DNA of 64,000 bases from Choristoneura fumiferana (taxonomy: Eukaryota; Arthropoda; Insecta; Lepidoptera; Tortricidae), in contig NC_133486.1 in assembly GCF_025370935.1 (NCBI RefSeq), positions 1,365,006 through 1,429,005 of the forward strand, written 5' to 3'. Positions 44,208 through 54,785 of the stretch are shown piece by piece; the stretch's first letter is position 1, and the number at the start of each line of letters is the position of its first letter. The position numbers were made by a program, and so were the translations under genes. Below the pieces are notes generated by a model. That model saw nothing but the letters and a program-made list of their open reading frames with translations, searched no databases and was not told where the DNA came from.

Positions 44208-44452
44208 TTTATTTATTCGACTGGAGGCTGGCAAATGAGCAAATGGGTCTCCTGATGGTAAGAGATCACCATCGCCCATAAACATTTGTAACACCAGGGG
44301 TATTGCAGACGCGTTGCCAACCTAGAGGCCTAAGATATCTCTCGTGCCAGTAATTTCACCGGCTGTCTTGCAAGCACTGCTGCTTCACGGCAGGATTAGC
44401 GAGCAAGATGTTGATAGCAATCCGGGCGGCCCTTGCACAAGGTCCTACCACC
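44208..44452 (-). mobile_element. Element family B, near complete
   Basis: Inverse of the family from GGCAAATGAGCAAATGGGTC to GGTCCTACCACC. The segment between TCTTGC and AAGCACTGC is shortened. Confidence 0.78.
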
Positions 44453-44541
44453 TGCAAAGGAAACTCAGGGCCGTAAACTCAGGTTTCTATAGTTCCAGCG
44501 TTCATCAATAGTCCAAACGAACTTTTAACATTTCGAACAAT

Positions 44542-44639
44542 AACGGAACTGCTAACGTCATCTAGGAGGTTCATCGCAGCCTAATCCAATAGTTTTTTTT
44601 TTGCACGATGAACCTCCTAAACGTTAGCAGTTCTGTATT
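44542..44639. mobile_element. Short foldback MITE
   Basis: Arms AACGGAACTGCTAACG, CTAGGAGGTTCATCG and the inverse CGATGAACCTCCTAAACG, TTAGCAGTTCTG surround a T-run loop. It abuts the R3 repeat at 44641. Confidence 0.6.
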
Positions 44640-44640
44640 A

Positions 44641-45305
44641 ACCGGCCAAGAGCGTGTCGGACACGCCTAAAATAGGGTTCCGTAGCCATTACGAAAAAAT
44701 TAAGTAATATTTTTTTCCTAGTGATTTCGTAATCTTCCAAGTTTAGGTGTATTTTACGCCTTATGCTGCTATTTAAGAGTAAAACTACTAATAATTCTCA
44801 AGCATACTCAGCCGTTATAGTTTTCCTTGAAAGTTTGATATACCTACTTACTACCATCCTGATTTTTTTTCAAATTTTCCCACCCACCGGGTTAGATTTT
44901 AGAGGGGGGTGGGAGGAATACTCGATTTTAATGAAAATTTGCACTTTAAAGTTGAATATTTCGTGATGAATCGAGAAATCGTCTTAGCAAACCCCTAATG
45001 GTTTAAAAAGACCTATCCAACGATACCCCACAGGGTTTAGGTTAGGTTAGTTAGGGTTGATGAGAAAAAAAAAACACCCCCACTTTACGTCTATGGGAGG
45101 TACCCTAAAAAAATTTTTTTTAATTTTTATTGTACCTACATTTTGTCGGCATATATATATATATATATATATCCGTGCAAAATTACAGCTTTCTAGCATT
45201 GATAGACCCTGAGCAAAGCCGTGGAAGGACGGACAGACAGACAGACAGACATGGCGAAACTATAATGGTTCCGTTTTTGCCATTTTGGCTCCGGAACCCT
45301 AAAAA
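44641..45305 (+). repeat. Dispersed repeat R3, long copy
   Basis: ACCGGCCAAGAGCGTGTCGG to CTCCGGAACCCTAAAAA, with an (AT)n run at about 45152-45172 and (GACA)n. Confidence 0.7.
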
Positions 45306-45339
45306 GTCCGTTTGGACTATATTGATGAACGCTTGGGAC

Positions 45340-45513
45340 TATAGTGCTGTGTGTCTGTGGAATCGTAGCTCTTAAACGGGTAGACCGATTTGGTGGTTTT
45401 TTTTTTAATTTGAAAGCAAGATGCAGCTCCTCAGCCGTTTTTGAGATATTGAACTTTGAAGTGACAAAGTCGGGGGTTTCCCCAACTTTTTTTTTAGTTA
45501 GGTTATTCGCAGA
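45340..45513 (+). repeat. Dispersed repeat R4, 3' part
   Basis: GTAGCTCTTAAACGGG, GAGATATTGAACTTTGAAG, AAGTCGGGGGTTTCCCC, GTTAGGTTATTCGCAG. Confidence 0.6.
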
Positions 45514-45638
45514 TGCGTGCACGTTATTTCCCTACAGTGTAGGTAGGAAATCATGAAACCACGAAGCCATGAAAACGGTGTAGGGCCTACAAATTTTATG
45601 TTAAATTTAAAATCTATCTTATCTATGTAAATTCCGAA

Positions 45639-45722
45639 AAACTGAAAGGTACAAGTTACGGGTTCGAACCTACGACCCTCTGTTTCAGAGGCCATAGGTC
45701 ACACCACCAGGCTACCACAGCT
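45639..45722 (-). mobile_element. SINE family A, head fragment
   Basis: GGGTTCGAACCTACGACCC, CAGAGGCCATAGGTC and CAGGCTACCACAGCTG, inverse of the family head. Confidence 0.6.
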
Positions 45723-45738
45723 GCATCACAAAGACTAA

Positions 45739-45893
45739 CCCCCTTATTCATAAACGACAATCAAACCTATTTTAGTTAAAATGCCGCTAAAATTCGTTTG
45801 TCCTTATCTGTCACTTCGACATTTGTATTTGTTAGAAAGGGACAAAGCATTTGTTAGTTAACATAGGCTTGTTAAGTTTTATGAATAAGGGGG
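45739..45893. mobile_element. TAA-flanked MITE
   Basis: 155 bp with TIR CCCCCTTATTCATAAA and its inverse. TAA occurs on both sides (45736-45738 and 45894-45896). This is a PIF/Harbinger-type footprint; non-coding. Confidence 0.75.
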
Positions 45894-46112
45894 TAACATT
45901 ACACCAATAAACATTAAATATTTTAAATGTCACTTTGCAAATACGCAGTGGTATCTTTCTAAACAGTTTCCGTTTACAAAAACACTTCTAATTATTTTTC
46001 TATTCAAACCCTACTTAGTAAACTTTGCAACAAGCGCTATCAAATCGCTATTTATCAACGTCTGCGAAACGGAACACATTTTGTAAAAAAGTTATAATTA
46101 AATAAGGATTAT

Positions 46113-46910
46113 TTAAAAATTGTATGACGGTTTCCTTCGAAAGTTATCATCGCGACGAATCGTTTGATGAGATTCTACGCAATGCCGGCTGCCACACAAC
46201 GGACATTCCATACATTTTTTTAATATAAAACGAGGGGGTAAACGAGCAGACGGAACACCTGATGGCGAGCGATCACCGTCGCCCATGGACACCCGCAACA
46301 CGAGGGGAATCACAGGTGCCGTCACGGTTGCCGACCCTTTAAGGAATTGGTAGGCTCGTTTTTTGAAGATCCCTAAGTTGTAACGCATCGGGAATGTTGC
46401 CGCTGTTAGCTGATTCCAGATCTTCGTCGTGCGAGGAAAGAAGTTTCGCTTAAAACGCACGGTACTAGACTGCCCATCATCAAGATGGTGAGGATGGAAA
46501 GACAGACGGCTCCTCGAAGTGCGGTAGTGGAATTTAGCCGCAGGCAGCAATTGGAAAAGTTCGTCAGAACACTCCCCATGGTAGATGCGGTATAATATGC
46601 AGAGAGACGCCACATCCCTCCGCAAAGCCAAAGGATCGAGTAGGCCAGTGCCCTTAGTGTAAGTTTTCGGTTACAAAATACGTCTCGATCGCGTTCGCGT
46701 TATGATCTCAATTTGTATGGAAACACGAACAGCGCCTCTAGCGGAACGTTTGCGATGTTCGTGTTTCCATGCAACTTGAGATTTTACGCGAACGCGATCG
46801 AGACGTATTTTGTAACCGAAAACTTACACTAGTGCCTCAGAGAGCGCCTGAGTATCGACAAATCGAGCAGCTCTACGTTGGAATATGAAGAAAATACATT
46901 CATTCGAGAC
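46113..46910 (-). pseudogene. LINE family C, ORF C-terminus interrupted by a MITE
   Basis: Minus frame before the MITE: RRAARFVDTQALSEA. After it: GTGLLDPLALRRDVASLCIL, YRIYHGECSDELFQLLPAA, RFKRNFFPRTTKIWNQL, then a tail ending in the MGDGDRSPSGVPSA-type 3' region. A non-LTR element of the type with the FLPRT-LWN motif; clade uncertain. The Hp3 MITE at 46654-46832 splits it. Confidence 0.75.
46654..46832. mobile_element. Foldback MITE Hp3, copy A, inserted in a LINE frame
   Basis: Arms of about 75-80 bp begin TAGTGTAAGTTTTCGGTTAC and end with the inverse CCGAAAACTTACACTA. The loop includes GCGCCTCTAGCGGAACG. GTGCC flanks both sides. The element interrupts the LINE reverse-transcriptase frame on the minus strand. 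Confidence 0.75.
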
Positions 46911-46927
46911 ATTGACACATACAATAC

Positions 46928-47354
46928 AATGAGGGCTATCGTTTTTTGTCTCACTAGATGGCGCACTGTTGCGTGAGGTTATTAAGTATGGTTTTGAAAG
47001 TCTGTTATTACGGGCGTGAAAACAAAGTTTAGATTAAAATCATATTTAATACACCTTAAAACCGTACCATATAAATATCGAGCATGCCACAGTGTTGCAT
47101 AGTCCCCGTTTTGTTCGGAAAAAAGGGAAGACAAAGGTTTCCGAAAGACAAAACTGTCTCAAAACACAGACATTCATTGCCCCGGAACGCATATTTGCCA
47201 TAATTAATTTCAGATATTGCAAAATATTCACAAAATTATTCTAATTATAAATAAACCCGCGTAGCTCACCCAAAAACTATGAGATTTGACATTTCGGAGA
47301 CCTCACGCTACACTAGCGCCTCTAGCGGCGAATTCATACGCGATAGCCCTCATT
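46928..47354. mobile_element. Element with TGAGGGCTATCG inverted ends
   Basis: Perfect 14-bp inverted ends AATGAGGGCTATCG (46928-46941) and CGATAGCCCTCATT (47341-47354). CTCACTAGATGGCGC near the left and TAGCGCCTCTAGCGGCG near the right are subterminal. No frame; the duplication is unclear. Confidence 0.55.
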
Positions 47355-47500
47355 ACAGAAACGCACAGACAGACGAGGAAAACAATGTCACAAAACGGAC
47401 CCACCTCAGCATAATGCCGGCTCGAGAGCCAGCGCTGCTGTTCCGGTGGGACCGTGAGCCATCATTCATTACACGCCGCACGTGCGACCGGACCGAGCCT

Positions 47501-47629
47501 TAACGTAGGTACGCACTATGCGGCTAACCGGGCGGTTCTAGCGCACTGTCCCTCTTCAAAGTATCGCTTGAGAAAGAGACGGCACGCTAAAACCGTGCGG
47601 TTAGCATCATAGTGCGTACGTAGCCTTAC
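47501..47629. mobile_element. Foldback MITE
   Basis: The left arm TAGGTACGCACTATGCGGC, TAACCG and the right arm GGTTAGCATCATAGTGCGTA form about 45 paired bases with mismatches. Non-coding. Confidence 0.6.
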
Positions 47630-47750
47630 TGTAAGTGAACGCGATCATTTATAATCAGCGCTACCAATACAAGGGCGTTATAAGTATTTGGCTTGACGAG
47701 CTTGACATGCATGGCACTGGCATTGATAAGACAACTCCCTGACAGTACTG

Positions 47751-47825
47751 CAGGGCTACTACGAAACTCGAAACTCGAAGATCGTGTCATGCGGTCCCTC
47801 TGACACTTACACTATTTAATACGAC
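47751..47825. mobile_element. Half copy of the MITE at 32750
   Basis: CAGGGCTACTACGAAACTCG through GTCCCTCTGACACTTACAC matches the left half of 32750-32871. Confidence 0.6.
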
Positions 47826-48454
47826 CTTTTGCGTCCATGACAAAACCTATTCCAAAAACCTGTTCCAGTAAATACATCTCACCTCTAGTTAACAGTTTAA
47901 TAATTGAAGGAGGTATTCTAGCGATGGTTTTTAGACAATGTCAGGGGTTTTCCTACTTTGTGTTGGTTAGGTTATGTGAATTAAAACTAGAAAACATAGG
48001 GAGCATGTTTCTATATGCAAAACTCGACTACACTCATGAAGAAATGGTTTTTCGGCTAAAGTAGATACAGTAGACGCCACTTATAATATCGCGTTACATT
48101 GTCAACATGATGGCTCTACAGAAAACATTAGCATAATGTGTGAAAATGATATAAAATTCGATACTCACTTTTATCGCATCATAAAAATATGTTTGGAAAT
48201 TTAAAGACAATATTCTTCTTACGTCCACTTGCAGGCTTTTTAATCTAGGTTTAAGTGGTGATAAGTCCTGTCCGATCCATACAAGAACTGTCAGTTTAAG
48301 CCTTAAATCGAGATTTAAAAAAGCCTACAAGACGTCCTTAGTATAAGGGCATGGATATACATCACTATGTTTTAAGCGACAATGTAGCAGGGAGTATGGT
48401 AGTGCCCTTCAGTATGAAGAAATATTACGCGACACCCTTACCCGTTGCTTTTTT
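47826..48454. other. Unassigned intergenic DNA
   Basis: 47905-47975 carries scraps of R4 (GCGATGGTTTTTAGACAATG, CAGGGGTTTTCC); otherwise nothing. Confidence 0.45.
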
Positions 48455-48685
48455 AACCCCCGACGCAAAAGGAGAGGTGTTATAAGTTTGACCGCTATGT
48501 CTGTCTGTGGCTTCGTAGCTCTTAAACGGGCGATTCGATTTAAATACGGTTTTTTTTTTGAAAGCAGGATTTCTAGCGATGGTTCTAAGACAGGTTTTAT
48601 CAAAATCGGTTCAGCCGTATTTGAGATATTGAACTTTGAAGGCAGAGGTTTTCCAATTTTATGTATGGGTTTTTTTTTGCTCATT
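48455..48685 (+). repeat. Dispersed repeat R4
   Basis: CCCCCGACGCAAAAGGAGAGG to GAGATATTGAACTTTGAAGG and TTTTCC. Confidence 0.65.
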
Positions 48686-48746
48686 TCATTGAAAATTACA
48701 GCAAGAAGGTTACAGAAACATTATATTACTAACAATAATAGGTAAA

Positions 48747-48915
48747 TTGAAAATACAAACTGAAATATAGATGCACAGAAAAACCAGAAAAATAAGACCA
48801 ACACTGGGAATCGGACCCAGGTCCTCGGTATTCCGTACCGCGTGCTATACCACTACACCACTGTTGGTCAACGGCACAGACACGAATTTCCCCTATGTAC
48901 CACATATCTCAGCTT
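48747..48915 (-). mobile_element. SINE family F, clean insertion
   Basis: Perfect 13-bp direct repeat AATAATAGGTAAA (48734-48746 and 48916-48928). On minus: AAGCTGAGATATGTGG, cloverleaf (48870-48797), tail ending in TTTGTATTTTCAA. This defines one 169-bp insertion unit with the tRNA-like part about 45 nt from its 5' end. Confidence 0.8.
48797..48870 (-). other. tRNA-like cloverleaf inside SINE family F, compensatory variant
   Basis: Acceptor GACCAAC pairs with GTTGGTC: relative to the other two copies one T:A pair became A:T, with both strands changed. Confidence 0.65.
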
Positions 48916-49287
48916 AATAATAGGTAAAACTAGAACCCCATACATAGGGCGATCCTCGTTATAGTAAAAAAATCATCATGTTGCCAAGATCTATTAAATG
49001 AGACATGTTTCATGATTGATTTTTTGGAGGCTTTTTGTATATTTTATTTCGACTCCAAATTTGTTACTTTTAAGGTCATCCCGTGAAAACCATATCGTAT
49101 CGGTCGGGGTGGGGGCGGTCGTATGCCAAATAACACACGACAGGAATCAACCTGTCTCGTTGCTTGGACGTACGAAATTGTGATGTATATGTTTGATTGA
49201 ACCGCGATTTTTAAAGTGATTTTGTACAAAGTCATTGTTTATTTAAGTCACATGCACGATGACGCCGAAAACAAGTGAGATTTGGTA

Positions 49288-49356
49288 GCCCTCTTGTTCT
49301 GAGAGGAGGCCTGTGCCCAGCAGTGGGACGTATATAGGCTGGGATGGTGGTGGTGG
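49288..49356 (+). mobile_element. SINE family A, 3' fragment
   Basis: GCCCTCTTGTTCTGAGAGG, CAGCAGTGGGACGTATATAG and a GGT tail. It is followed by a CCTCCG-rich stretch. Confidence 0.65.
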
Positions 49357-49640
49357 ATCCGCCTCCGTTAACCTCCGCATCCACGGAGGCGAAACTCGTC
49401 GCCTCCGCATCCGCCTCCGCCTCCGCTAAGAAGGCCTCCGCTACTTCCCTAGTCCCGATAGTTTTTTCGGCAAATTGTCTAATAGCGAGGTCTCGACCAA
49501 TATCTCAAGAGACTCTCGCTAGATGGCTGCATCAAGGGGCAGATACAGAAGGCGGTACTTCTGGACACGCAATGTCCGAAGGTTCCTCACTCTGCGGCCC
49601 TGCGGCCACAAACCGGTAGCTTGGGCCCTGCCCCGTTACT
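49357..49640 (+). pseudogene. CCTCCG-rich segment and possible tyrosine-recombinase remnant
   Basis: A degenerate CCTCCG array (49357-49445) follows a SINE tail. In the same frame RPISQETLARWLHQ and then SGHAMSEGSSLCGPAA recall the helical and H-x-x-R regions of DIRS-type tyrosine recombinases, but the Arg is absent and the match is weak. Confidence 0.25.
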
Positions 49641-50540
49641 GGCGGCAAACTAGGTTAGGTTTTTATAATATTTTTATTTTGTTTGTACTTTTTGTATAAG
49701 AATGAAAATAAATAAAAAATATTTTTTTTAGCAATAAATATTAGTCGTGATTAAGTCCCGATATAAACTGATTATCATGATAATAATAATATTCACAAAT
49801 AATTAAAAAATAAATCACCACAGCTTACTAGGATTTACAAGTTAGTTACTCGTTAACTTGTAATCGATCTAAACTTAATATTTAATATTTGCGGCCCGAC
49901 ACTAACTTGGCCAGTTTTTTACCACTTTCACGCACCATACCACCTCCATTCTACTCTTCCCAACACCTAATCAACTTCTATCTGACGCACAAAACTCCAA
50001 AAGTACATAAATATAGAAACTCGTTATGCGAAACGTTCGAAAACTTGCGCGTACTTCGTCAAAGTAAGAAAACGGGCCAAGTTCTTGACTTATATTCTTA
50101 TTTAGTACGCACAGTGAAGTTGCAATTGTTTCTGTACTGCCTTATTGGTGTGCGCGGATGCGTTAAGTTGAGCTTAATTTCAGAACTTGGCCGTGTTTTA
50201 GGCTCTGTGTTTACTTTAACCATTTATACAAGGTGTTAATTAAATAACGAAAGTCGTTTGGTCAGAATCAAGAGTAGATAGAATAGAATAGAAAAGAATG
50301 AGCCTTTATTAACACACTTAGAGCAACATAAACATTATTAATAAACGGAAGATATTTTCCACATTAAACTTATAACTACTTATAACACAACTAAGTGCTA
50401 ACTAAGTGTGATAAATGGATTGAGCTCAGCGTATGCTGTGGACGCACACAAAGTGCACATGCACACAGCGCTGATTTACAGCCCAACCCTTTACACTTGC
50501 TGCCTATCTTTGTGTGATCCTAGTAACCTCGCCAGTTGGA
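49641..50540. other. Unassigned intergenic DNA
   Basis: A 116-codon frame (49889-50239) has no recognisable domain, signal peptide or repeat and is not called as a gene. Confidence 0.45.
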
Positions 50541-50760
50541 GGTTGGAAAACCCCTTTGTCACTTCAAAGTTCAATATATCAAAAATGGCTCAACCGATTT
50601 TGATAAAACATGTCTAAGAACCATCGCTAGAAAACCTGCTTTGAAAAAAAAAACATTCAAATCGGTTCGCCCGCTTAAGAGCTACGGTGCCGTACACAGA
50701 ACCACAGACACACATAGCGGTCAAACTTATAACACCCCTCTTTTGGCGTCGGGGGTTAAA
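50541..50760 (-). repeat. Dispersed repeat R4
   Basis: GGTTGGAAAACCCCTTTGTC to CTCTTTTGGCGTCGGGGGTT. Confidence 0.65.
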
Positions 50761-50918
50761 AAAAAATCAACGTGCTCGTAAGATGCGGAACCCTTGCGTT
50801 CACCACACTACTGACTACCTACTGAAAGTAATAAGTGAACCCCACTCAGATTCGAGTTTGTCAAAACAATGCTTCTAGCCCGCCTGTACTGATGACAAAA
50901 ACAACATGAATAAAATTT

Positions 50919-51456
50919 GACGACCGGGTGGTTAGAGAACCTGACTACGAAGCTTGAGGTCCCGGGTTCGATTCCCGGCCGGGGCAGAATATTTGTATGA
51001 ATAATATGAATGTTTGTTCTGTTGTATTGGATGTTTAATATGTATTTAAGTATGTGTTTATCTATATAAGTATGATTATCCGTTGCCTAGTATCCATAGT
51101 ACAAGCTTTGCTTAGTTTGGGACTAGGTTTGCTTAGTTTTGCAGGTGGTAGGACCTTGTGCAAGGTCCGCCCGGAGTGCTACCACCATCTTGCTCGCTAA
51201 TCCTGCCGTGAAGCAGCAGTGCTTGCACTGTTGTGTTTCGGTGTGGAGAGTAAGACAGCCGGTGAAATTACTGGCACTTGAGGTATCCCATCTTAGGCCT
51301 CTAGGTTGGCAACGCATCTGCAATACAATACCCCTGAGATGTTTATGGGCGGTGGTAATCTCTTACCATCAGGAGACCCACTTGCTCGTTTGCCATCCTG
51401 TTGAATAAAAAAAGTTCAATTGGTGTCAAGTGTGTCCCATGATGATATTTAAATAT
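50919..51456 (+). mobile_element. SINE family D, split by a family B element
   Basis: GACGACCGGGTGGTTAGAG, B box GGTTCGATTCC, tail to GGGACTAGG. After the family B insert it resumes with TCAATTGGTGTCAAGTGTG. A 12-base filler (TTTGCTTAGTTT) copied from just upstream precedes the insert. Confidence 0.78.
51144..51413 (+). mobile_element. Element family B, complete, inserted in a family D SINE
   Basis: GGTGGTAGGACCTTGTGC to GAATAAAAAAA. It splits the family D SINE at 50919-51456. Confidence 0.82.
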
Positions 51457-52245
51457 TATTGGACAATATTGACAGCAATTACGGTGTTCTGAGAAGTTGA
51501 ATATTGCTAGATTATTAAATATTTTGACTTCGATTTTGAGTGGCTCTTTTAAGGTGGTAAAAAAAAAACATCTCAACAGGTTGCCGACTCCTGGCTTAAC
51601 CCTTTTCTTGGCATTGTATCATAATTATATTGATCGGGGATTTGCTTGCCATTCGGGGTGAATGGCCTCGATCATTATGCTAGTATGGATATGCCGCGGG
51701 ATTTATTTATTTATTTAATCTCATAATTAACACGATTGATGGATAAAGGATAAAGGACAGTTTTTTGTCATATTATTAGATTATAATATTGATTATTAAT
51801 AAATTGCAATTACGGGTCAATGTTTTAAATAAACGTTAATTCTGTTGAATAAATTCTTCTAAATTTGATTAGCGTTGTATGGCCTCATTTACAATAAAAC
51901 ATGTGATTAATATAAAAATGTTGTTTATTATCATCCAAAAATACAAATCGTCATTATTTAATGTCGTTTATTTCATAAGCATAATACCAACATGGAAACA
52001 GCATTTATTTTCGAACAGTTTAATTGGTATCGCGGGATAAACGGCGTATCCATATTACTCTTTCTACTTGACATACCGCAGTATGACATCCAAATCCCCG
52101 ATCACTGTATGATACATAATTGTAGTCCATCTTTTTGTATTTTTTTCATAAGTTATTTTGTTAGCTCTACAAGAATCCAGCGAGGCTTGAATTCAGTACA
52201 CTTGTTTCAACTTGCCAAGATAACGGTTAAAAAACATAGGCTAGG
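51457..52245. other. Unassigned AT-rich DNA
   Basis: A 100-codon frame (51992-52294) runs into an R3 repeat at its end, so it is not called. Confidence 0.45.
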
Positions 52246-52408
52246 TTGTCGGCATAATTTACATATATATTCGTGCAAAATTACAGCTTTTTAGCATTGA
52301 TAGTCCCTGAGCAAAGCCACGGACGGACGGAAGACACACAGACAGACAGACAGACATGGCGAAACTATAAGGGTTCCGTTTTTGCCATTTTGGCTCCGGA
52401 ACCCTAGA
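52246..52408 (+). repeat. Dispersed repeat R3, 3' part
   Basis: TTGTCGGCATAATTTACATA, CAGACATGGCGAAACTATAAG, GGCTCCGGAACCC. Confidence 0.6.
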
Positions 52409-52499
52409 AATCGCAATCAAGACGTAACGCCAAACGGACCACATGCACGATACTGGCATCAACCAGTCGCCATTTTCGTATCATATAATATATCCAGTA

Positions 52500-52700
52500 T
52501 CAGTAATTATTTGAAAGAAAGAAAGAAAGAAAGAAAAGAAAGAAAATACATTTATTTAACGCCATAAAAAACAAACATAGGAACAAACATAGAACAAATA
52601 AAGACATACATGACGCTAAACAGGTCCCCACTCAGCATAATGCCACGGCAAGCCGTGGCGCTGATTTTCAGTGAGGACCTTATCTAAAAACTAACTTAAA
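52500..52700 (-). mobile_element. LINE 3' UTR with GAAA start
   Basis: GAAAGAAAGAAAGAAAGAAA, ACATTTATTTAACGCC, CCCCACTCAGCATAATGCC, GCGCTGATTTTCAGTG. Related to the insert at 30708-30885. Confidence 0.5.
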
Positions 52701-53255
52701 ATAAAAATTAAAAATAAAATAAAACAAATATTAAATTGTATGGCAACACCGGCTTAAACAGTTCAATCGTGTGCAGTTGAAATGTTTTAAGTCACCGCCA
52801 AAAGTATACTTTGCAAATATGAATAATGCATATTACTGTTAAAATGGTTATTTAAAAACAACATGCTACATACTTGACTCCTTAAAAACAAAAACACAGG
52901 TATTTCTATTAAAAGTATCTTACTTGACTAAATAATACGCCAACCAACAGTGGATACATTTTTGAGATCGTAATAAACCATCTGCATCTGCATCTGTTAG
53001 CGTAATAAGTCCAGGGTGTGAAATGTTATGTTAGGAGAGAAAATCACGAAAGATAAACATTATAAAAGTCTAACTTTTTATACTCGCATTGCTGTCGGTA
53101 CGTACACAAATACCAGCGGTTTGCAGCGTCCACGCTGCACTTGTAGCAGCTTTATTGTTTCATGTATCGTTGACACGCTGACGCTACAAACATCAAGCAG
53201 AGTACCGAGCAAATCGTACAAAAAGCGTTTGGGGGCGTTCAAGTAATATTACGCA
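52701..53255. other. Unassigned intergenic DNA
   Basis: No recognised feature. Confidence 0.5.
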
Positions 53256-53530
53256 GGTGGTAGGACCTTGTGCAAGGTCCGCCCGGATTGCTACCACCAT
53301 CTTGCTCGCTAATCCTGCCGTGAAGCAGCAGTGCTTGCACTGTTGTGTTTCGGCGTGGAGAGTAAGACAGCCGGTGAAATTACTGGCACTTGAGGTATCC
53401 CATCTTAGGCCTCTAGGTTGGCAACGCATCTGCAATATCTCTGGTATTGCAGATGTTTATGGGTGGTGGTGATCTCTTACCATCAGGAGAGCCACTTGCT
53501 CGTTTGCCATCCAGTGGAATAAAAAAAAAT
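53256..53530 (+). mobile_element. Element family B, complete
   Basis: GGTGGTAGGACCTTGTGC to an A run. The same sense-frame peptide (ARSARIATTILLANPAVKQQ) is open here as in the other complete copies. Confidence 0.82.
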
Positions 53531-54353
53531 ATATATATTTAACGCAATTTTTAGAGATTTTTGAATTGACTTTAGAAAAACGTTGGTAGTTTAAAAAAAT
53601 GACGGTGTAAAGAGCCCATTGCGGCCTATTACTGAATAAATGATTTGCATTTGAATTTGGAGATCCGAAATAAGTGGAAAAATTAATAACAATTTTTTTT
53701 TCTGAAGTAAGTAACTAAATAATAATTTTTCACACGTACTAAAACGGGACTTATCACGCTAGTAATTTATACTCCGACGTTTCGACCACATTGCAGTGGC
53801 CGTGGTCACGAGCAGACTTAATACTGGACATACAAACAATTAAAGCAATGGACAATATAAAATTAAAGAAGTATTGGGACAGTTACGAGCACTCTTAACT
53901 CTTTACTTTACTCTTACTCTTTCTTCTCAAAAGAGATTTTTCCGAACCGCTGGTACATTTTTTTTCACATTCATATATAAGTGCTTGTTATAGCCTAAAT
54001 TTATTACAGATTTTGACTTGTACTTTGACTCGGGCGGTCGGATCGCCAGTGTGTCACCGCAAAGCCTCTATGTGGAGTGTCTCATTATGCCTCACCCCGA
54101 CGATCCTGACATGCTACGCAGCATTATGTCAAACGGATACCGAATCATTCTGATATCGCCGTAACAACGCCCTTAAGGATGAAAAGGTCGCAACGAGTCA
54201 CATGTTTCGGAAAGCTGCAGGAAAATAGGTTTTTCGGTTTTGAGGTACACCCACTACACTGTATGCCATGAGCGTAATAGGAACGGGTCAGGAACGAAAT
54301 GTCAGGCGCATACATGACACGCGACGGCTAGGGTTGGTTAGGAAATGGGCTGG
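53531..54353. other. Unassigned DNA with LINE scraps
   Basis: ACTCCGACGTTTCGACCAC, GTGGCCGTGGTCACGAGCAG near 53770-53815 recalls a retroelement 3' region of unknown class. The rest is unassigned apart from the LINE tail at 53928. Confidence 0.4.
53928..54032 (+). mobile_element. LINE 3' UTR, TTGACTTTGAC type, diverged
   Basis: GATTTTTCCGAACCGCTGGT, ATAAGTGCTTGTTATAGCC, TTTTGACTTGTACTTTGACTC. Confidence 0.5.
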
Positions 54354-54635
54354 TTTTTTTATTTTTATTTATTCTACTTGATGGCAAACGAGCAAGTGGG
54401 TCTCCTGATGGTAAGAGATCACCACCGCCCATAAACATCTGCAACACCAGGGGTATTGTAGATGCGTTGCCAACCTAGAGGCCTAAGATGGGATACCTCA
54501 AGTGCCAGTAATTTCACCGGCTGTCTTACTCTCCACGCCGAAACACAACAGCGCAAGCACTGCTGCTTCACGGCAGGATTAGCGAGCAAGATGGTGGTAG
54601 CAATCCGGGCGGACCTTGCACAAGGTCCTACCACC
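54354..54635 (-). mobile_element. Element family B, complete
   Basis: Inverse orientation: a T run with GATGGCAAACGAGCAAGTGG at the left, GGTCCTACCACC at the right. Confidence 0.82.
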
Positions 54636-54785
54636 TGCAAAATGCCTGGTGCAATGCCTGGTGGGTATAGTCTCATAGTTTTCAATAATAAAATAAATAA
54701 AAATAAAAAAGGCTTTTATTTTTTGCAGTGGATTGACAAAAAAAATGTTATTCTAAAGTTTTTAAAGTCTATGTTAGTACCTACT

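Noticed and set aside
46113..46631. Host gene of 172 codons on minus
   Set aside because: The frame is the C-terminus of a non-LTR retrotransposon, truncated and split by a MITE.
49889..50239. 116-codon plus frame
   Set aside because: No signal peptide, domain, repeat or codon bias; flanked by unassigned DNA; treated as random.
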